A stretch of DNA of 64,000 nt from contig OZ271919.1 of assembly GCA_965602035.1 (NCBI GenBank), positions 2,790,001 to 2,854,000 of the forward strand, given 5' to 3'. The notes below the pieces were generated by a model, which saw nothing but the letters and a program-made list of their open reading frames with translations, did no database searches and was not told where the DNA came from. Position 1 is the first letter of the stretch, and each line of letters starts with the position of its first letter. A program made the position numbers and the translations under genes. This DNA is from Natronospirillum sp965602035 (GTDB lineage Bacteria; Pseudomonadota; Gammaproteobacteria; Pseudomonadales; Natronospirillaceae). Positions 60,130 through 64,000 of this stretch are shown here, in pieces.

Positions 60130-61146
60130 GTGAAAACACCTTTTATCCGGTCTGTGCTGACCGCTACCGCGCTCTGTCTGGCCATCGGGTCATCCGCCCA
60201 GGCGCAGGACGATTTCTACGAAGGCAAGACGATTCAATTGATCGTCGGTTATTCAGCTGGCGGCGGCTACGACCGTTACGGTCGCACAGTGGCGCGGCAT
60301 ATCGGCAAGCACATTCCAGGCAACCCGGACGTGATCGTCCGCAACGTGCCGGGGGCGGGCAGCCTGGTCGCCATGAATCAGCTGGCGAACTCTATGCCCA
60401 AAGACGGCACGGTATTCGGTACCGTGTCTCGTGGTCTGCCGTTCGAGCCCCTGTTCGGTAACGAACAGGCCCAGTTTGATCCTGTTGGTGTTAACTGGTT
60501 GGGCAGCGTGGCGAGTGAAGTGAGCCTGTGTGTCGCCTCAACGGATGCCCGTGTTCAGGAATGGCAGGATCTGTACGACACGCCGCTGCTGGTCGGCGCG
60601 ACCGGTTCGGGCGGTGACAGCAATGTATTCCCCCGTGTGCTGGCCAACACGCTGGATTTCCAGATGAATGTGGTAGCGGGCTACCCGGGCTCCAGTGACA
60701 TCGTGCTGGCGTTTGAGCGTGGCGAAGTAGAAAGCATCTGCAGCTGGTCTTACAGCTCCAACAAGGAAACCCGCGACACTCTGGTTGAAAACGGCGAAGC
60801 TCAGATTCTGTTCCAGATGGCGCTGCGCAAGCACCCCGACCTGCCGGACGTGCCGCTGGTGCTGGACTTTGCGGAAACCGAGCGTCAACGCCAGGCGCTG
60901 ACACTGCTGTTCGCTCGCCAGTCGATGGGCCGTCCGTTCGTGGCGCCTCCGGGAATTCCGGCTGAGCGTCTGCAGATCCTGCGCGACGCCCTGGAAGCGA
61001 CCACACGTGACCCCGAGTTTCTGCGTGAAGCGGCTAACCAGAACCTGGAAATCGACTTTGTGTCCGGCCAGGAAATTCAGGATCTGATTGAGGAGTCAAA
61101 CTCCTACCCGGAAGACGTGGTGGCAGTCATCCGCGATTCCATGTAA
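60130..61146 (+). CDS. TTT periplasmic binding protein, TctC/Bug family (copy 3, orphan)
   Basis: A 338-aa protein starting at GTG 60130 with GAGGAAG upstream. Signal peptide about residues 1-25 (ending SSAQAQD). Bug blocks are FYEGKTIQLIVGYSAGGGYD, HIPGNPDVIVRNVPGAGSLV, and a VVAGYPGSSDIVLAFERGEV stretch. No TctA or TctB gene is adjacent, so it must use the permease of another system, perhaps the fusion at 47487, or act as a sensor. Followed after 53 nt by the TauD-like gene. Confidence 0.92.
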   Translation: MKTPFIRSVLTATALCLAIGSSAQAQDDFYEGKTIQLIVGYSAGGGYDRYGRTVARHIGKHIPGNPDVIVRNVPGAGSLVAMNQLANSMPKDGTVFGTVSRGLPFEPLFGNEQAQFDPVGVNWLGSVASEVSLCVASTDARVQEWQDLYDTPLLVGATGSGGDSNVFPRVLANTLDFQMNVVAGYPGSSDIVLAFERGEVESICSWSYSSNKETRDTLVENGEAQILFQMALRKHPDLPDVPLVLDFAETERQRQALTLLFARQSMGRPFVAPPGIPAERLQILRDALEATTRDPEFLREAANQNLEIDFVSGQEIQDLIEESNSYPEDVVAVIRDSM

Positions 61147-61199
61147 CCCACCGTTTGGCAGCCGGCATTGCCGGCTGCCCTCATACGGGAGACAGACCA

Positions 61200-62069
61200 A
61201 TGAAAATAAACCCATTTCCCAATAATTTCGGCGCCGAGATAACCGGCGTTGATATGAAAGACCCGAGCTCGGAGATTACCGAGCGAGTCTACCAGGCGTT
61301 TCTGGATCACCAGGTGCTGGTAATTCGCGATCAGGACCTGACACCGCTTGAGCAGGTGAAGTTCTCCGAGCGGTATGGCGAGCTGGAATGGCAGGAAAAT
61401 GCCCAGCATTCGCACCCCGATCACGACAAGGTGCTGGTGCTGTCGAATGAAATTACCCCGGAAGGCAAAGCCGTTGGTGTGGTCGATGCGGGTGATTTCT
61501 GGCACTCCGATTCCTCGCACCACGAGAAGCCCGTCACAGCCACCATCCTCATGTCGCAGAAAGTGCCCTCAGAAGGCGGGCAGACGGATTTCTGCAATAT
61601 GTACGCGGTTTATGAAGCACTGCCTGAGGCACTGAAAGACCGTATTCGCGGCCGGGACGGTATCCACCACGTTTCCAAGGCGTTAAACCCACGGGTCAAA
61701 ATATCCGCCAACAGGCCCGGGGCCAAAGAGTTCTACGCGATGCAGGCCAAAAAGCGTCCATTCGTCAAACAACCCCTGGTGCGCACCCACGACGAAACCG
61801 GCCGTCAGGCACTGTATGTGTCCCCGCGCTTCACCATCGGCATCGACGGCATGGACGACGCCGAGGCACAGCCGCTGCTGGATACGCTGTTCGCGTATAT
61901 CACTGACACGCGCGACTACCATTATGCGCATTCGTATCGCGTCGGTGATCTCGTGCTCTGGGACAACCGGTGTGTCGTGCATCGTGCAACCGGGGGCTAC
62001 CGCATGGACGATATCCGGCGGCTGCATCGAACAACCATCATTGGCGAGCGCGCGTTCTATCGTCCCTGA
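61200..62069 (+). CDS. TauD/TfdA-family Fe(II)/2-oxoglutarate dioxygenase
   Basis: A 289-aa protein; ATG at 61200 follows GGGAGAC and is preferred to an in-frame start at 61155. Iron ligands H102 and D104 (FWHSDSSHH) and distal H261 (VVHRATGGYR); an Arg-pair near 273 can bind 2-oxoglutarate. The opening NNFGAEITGVDMKDPSSEIT is typical of the TauD/TfdA group, which hydroxylates taurine, aryloxyacetates and similar compounds. Next to PhtD-like and dehydrogenase genes, it would open an unknown substrate by hydroxylation. Confidence 0.9.
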   Translation: MKINPFPNNFGAEITGVDMKDPSSEITERVYQAFLDHQVLVIRDQDLTPLEQVKFSERYGELEWQENAQHSHPDHDKVLVLSNEITPEGKAVGVVDAGDFWHSDSSHHEKPVTATILMSQKVPSEGGQTDFCNMYAVYEALPEALKDRIRGRDGIHHVSKALNPRVKISANRPGAKEFYAMQAKKRPFVKQPLVRTHDETGRQALYVSPRFTIGIDGMDDAEAQPLLDTLFAYITDTRDYHYAHSYRVGDLVLWDNRCVVHRATGGYRMDDIRRLHRTTIIGERAFYRP

Positions 62070-62135
62070 ACACGGTAACAAACGCGGGTGCCCGAACGTA
62101 CAGGCGACAACAACGACAAGAGGACAGTACAGAGT

Positions 62136-62891
62136 ATGAAACTGAAAAACCGTGTAGCGATTATCACCGGTGCCGGCCGCAACATCGGTGAAGCTACAGC
62201 CCATCGGCTGGCCAGTGAAGGTGCCAACATAGCCGTTGTCGACCTGGACGGCCCGCGCGCCGAGACGGTGGCTGCTGACCTGGAGGCCAAAGGTGTATCG
62301 GCCAGAGGTTTTGTCTGTGATGTTTCCGTGCCGCAGGATATCGAGAAAACGGTCGATGCCGTTCATTCGCATTTCGGGCGTATCGACATCCTGGTCAACA
62401 ACGTGGCGATGTCTGACAACAAGAACATTCTCAACATTGACCTCGCCACCTGGCAGAAAACGATCGACATTACCCTGACCGCGCCCTTCTATTTCAGCAA
62501 GTGCGTCGCTCACAAAATGGTCGACGATGGCACGCCCGGCAACATCGTAAACGTATCCTCTACCACCGGGTATGCCGCACGCGGCCGCGCTATCGCCTAC
62601 GGTGCGGCCAAGGGTGGGGTGGTCAATCTGACGCGCTTTATGGCCGTGCAGCTCGCCGATTACAACATCCGGGTCAATAGCGTCGTGCCGAACAAGATCG
62701 GTAGCCCGGTCGGGAAGGAGGAAGTCAACCCGGACCGTCCGGTGGTGAATCTGCGCCATCGTCATGGTGTGCCGGAAGACCTCGCCAATGCCATTGCGTT
62801 CCTCGTGTCGGATGAATCCGATTTTATTGTCGGCACCGACCTGTTTGTCGATGGCGGCAATTCGATTGTGATGCCCGGAGGCAGCGGTTGA
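62136..62891 (+). CDS. short-chain dehydrogenase/reductase (copy 3)
   Basis: About 251 aa from the ATG at 62136 (MKLKNRVAIITGAGRNIG), preferred over 62088 as it starts at the usual distance from the cofactor motif. NNVAMSDNKN replaces NNAG; the catalytic YxxxK is YGAAKGGVV, and the Ser precedes it in NVSSTTGYAA. It belongs to the last plus-strand unit, 66 nt after the TauD-like gene. Confidence 0.9.
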   Translation: MKLKNRVAIITGAGRNIGEATAHRLASEGANIAVVDLDGPRAETVAADLEAKGVSARGFVCDVSVPQDIEKTVDAVHSHFGRIDILVNNVAMSDNKNILNIDLATWQKTIDITLTAPFYFSKCVAHKMVDDGTPGNIVNVSSTTGYAARGRAIAYGAAKGGVVNLTRFMAVQLADYNIRVNSVVPNKIGSPVGKEEVNPDRPVVNLRHRHGVPEDLANAIAFLVSDESDFIVGTDLFVDGGNSIVMPGGSG

Positions 62892-62974
62892 TTGGCTGAT
62901 CGTCAGCCGGAATGAGCCCCGGGGCGCGATTAACCCCGGCACAATAACGACAAGAGTCAACATGGGAGCAAGTT

Positions 62975-63838
62975 ATGAAAGTGAGTCTTCTGGGTGTGGG
63001 CGATATGGGTATCGACATTGCCCGTCACGTCAAGAACGGTGGCTTCGACCTGATCGGATTCGACATCAACCCTGAGCGTATAGCGAAGGCAAAAGAAATT
63101 GATGTGCCGGCTACGGACGACGTGAAGAAGGCGGTGGCTGACGCGGATGTGCACCTGGTCATGGTGGCAACCGATGAGCAGTCGGAGACCGTCACCCGGC
63201 AGGTTACCGAGCATGGCAAGAAAGGCAGTGTTGTCGTCATCATGGCAACCAACCATCCGGATACGATGCGCTCGCTGGAAAAGGAGTGTGCTGAGGCCGG
63301 GTTCGAGTTTGTTGATGCGCCTGTGTGCTTTGGTCGACAGGGAGCGAGAAACGGGACGCTGGCGAGCCTGTGCGGTGGTAAATCAGAGGTGATCGACCGA
63401 ATCACGCCGGTACTCGACTGCTACAGCCGTAAAGTACACAAGGTCGGCCCTGTCGGCGCCGGTCAGCTCGGTAAAGCCTGTAACAACATGCTGCATTGGT
63501 CGTCCTGCATCGCCAATTACGAAGTGCTCTCACTGGCCAAGCGTTATGGCATCGATGCTCAGCGGATGCGCGAAACGCTGCTGGAGTGCCCGGGGCAGAA
63601 TGGCACACTGAAAGACTGGGATGACACCCGCTTCACCTGGCACGAGAAGGATATGGACCTGGTGCTGGATATGGCTCAGGCGAGTCAGCTTCCGCTGCCC
63701 TTTTACGGCCATGTGGACCAATTGATCAAGTTCTTCCATAAGGATCATGTATCCGCACTGCTTTATGGCGATGAGTGGCAGTACCTCGGCAAACCTCTCA
63801 AGCCACTGTCCGCAGAGGAAGGCGGCTTCGAGCAGTAA
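62975..63838 (+). CDS. 3-hydroxyisobutyrate-dehydrogenase-like oxidoreductase (copy 2)
   Basis: A 287-aa HIBADH-family protein. Cofactor motif SLLGVGDMGIDIARHV and the Lys in GAGQLGKACNNM. The substrate loop reads DAPVCFGRQGARNGT, again with Cys where Ser is usual, and close in form to copy 1. GGGAGC precedes the ATG. Two variants of the same loop in one unit suggest related or successive hydroxy-acid substrates. Confidence 0.87.
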   Translation: MKVSLLGVGDMGIDIARHVKNGGFDLIGFDINPERIAKAKEIDVPATDDVKKAVADADVHLVMVATDEQSETVTRQVTEHGKKGSVVVIMATNHPDTMRSLEKECAEAGFEFVDAPVCFGRQGARNGTLASLCGGKSEVIDRITPVLDCYSRKVHKVGPVGAGQLGKACNNMLHWSSCIANYEVLSLAKRYGIDAQRMRETLLECPGQNGTLKDWDDTRFTWHEKDMDLVLDMAQASQLPLPFYGHVDQLIKFFHKDHVSALLYGDEWQYLGKPLKPLSAEEGGFEQ

Positions 63839-63986
63839 TTTTTGAGTAAGGTCGGCCCTCCACAGGCTGGTTCTGAGCTATAGAAACAAGAGTTTACCGA
63901 GCAACACGAGGAGTCACTGAAGAGAAGAAAATCACCTGAACACAACAACAGCAAAAACCAAGAAGAAAACTATTGGAGATCAGAAA

Positions 63987-64000
63987 ATGACAATAACAAC
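63987..64000 (+). CDS. start of a gene cut by the window edge
   Basis: An ATG at 63987 is preceded by TTGGAGATCAG, a good ribosome-binding site, after a 148-nt gap. Only four codons are in the window (M-T-I-T), so no family can be named. Confidence 0.45.

Noticed and set aside
61683..62963. 426-codon minus-strand frame
   Set aside because: Antisense to the TauD-like and SDR genes, both with catalytic motifs; high GC at third positions explains the long antisense frame.
1..64000. CRISPR array, tRNA, rRNA, toxin-antitoxin or phage genes
   Set aside because: None seen; no regularly spaced direct repeats, no cloverleaf-like ends and no phage or defence protein motifs in the translations.

Overview
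The window looks like a catabolic and transport island from a free-living, probably marine or halophilic, gammaproteobacterium. That is inferred from overall gene style, the TRAP-like tricarboxylate (TTT) transporters, the hydroquinone pathway and the chemotaxis/GGDEF proteins. No rRNA, tRNA or other taxonomic marker is present. I recognised no CRISPR array, phage or plasmid replication gene. The only intact mobile element is one IS21-type insertion sequence with a 4-bp target duplication.

Left part (1-13.8 kb). A minus-strand run encodes a bicupin protein, a LigJ-like amidohydrolase, an ABC ATPase, an ABC solute-binding protein and an edge-cut MFS exporter. Divergent from it are an MFS transporter and a VanB-type flavin/[2Fe-2S] reductase with no oxygenase partner. 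A bidirectional terminator then separates these from a minus-strand TTT operon: a leaderless NMT1-like protein, TctC, TctA, TctB and a fasciclin-domain protein. Two AT-rich control regions (about 5.5-5.9 and 13.2-13.8 kb) share a 29-nt repeat.

Middle part (13.8-35.5 kb). After the IS (13842-16002) come a thioredoxin-fold protein, an isochorismatase-family hydrolase and a patch of decaying genes: a fragment of a luciferase-like monooxygenase, an isochorismatase-family gene with an in-frame TAG, and a frameshifted small gene. An intact luciferase-like monooxygenase and a MalY/PatB-type lyase follow. The best understood unit is an IclR regulator divergent from a hydroquinone meta-cleavage operon (HQ dioxygenase small and large subunits, hydroxymuconic semialdehyde dehydrogenase, maleylacetate reductase). 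It runs on into a complete Liv-type ABC importer, a YciI protein, a Rieske ferredoxin and a soluble PAS chemoreceptor. Two perfect 17-bp palindromes sit in the iclR/hap control region. A PAS-GGDEF protein faces the chemoreceptor.

Right part (35.6-64 kb). This is a mosaic of paralogous modules: two ornithine-cyclodeaminase-like dehydrogenases, two 4,5-dihydroxyphthalate-decarboxylase-like proteins, two closely similar EamA transporters, two MFS transporters of one subfamily (a third lies at 5.9 kb), two dienelactone-hydrolase-family proteins, three SDRs, two HIBADH-like dehydrogenases, two more TctC proteins, a TctA-TctB fusion, cupins, a tandem RidA, a TauD-type dioxygenase and a YeiH-like exporter with its LysR regulator. 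The substrates are not known to me.

The main unexplained signal is a short palindrome, GGAAC-N3-GTTCC. It occurs in exact or near-exact form in front of seven promoters or divergent pairs on the right side, and in weaker copies in the two left control regions. It suggests one regulator, not recognisable in this window, coordinating many of these modules. Functions are assigned from motifs and remembered family resemblance only; no searches were run.
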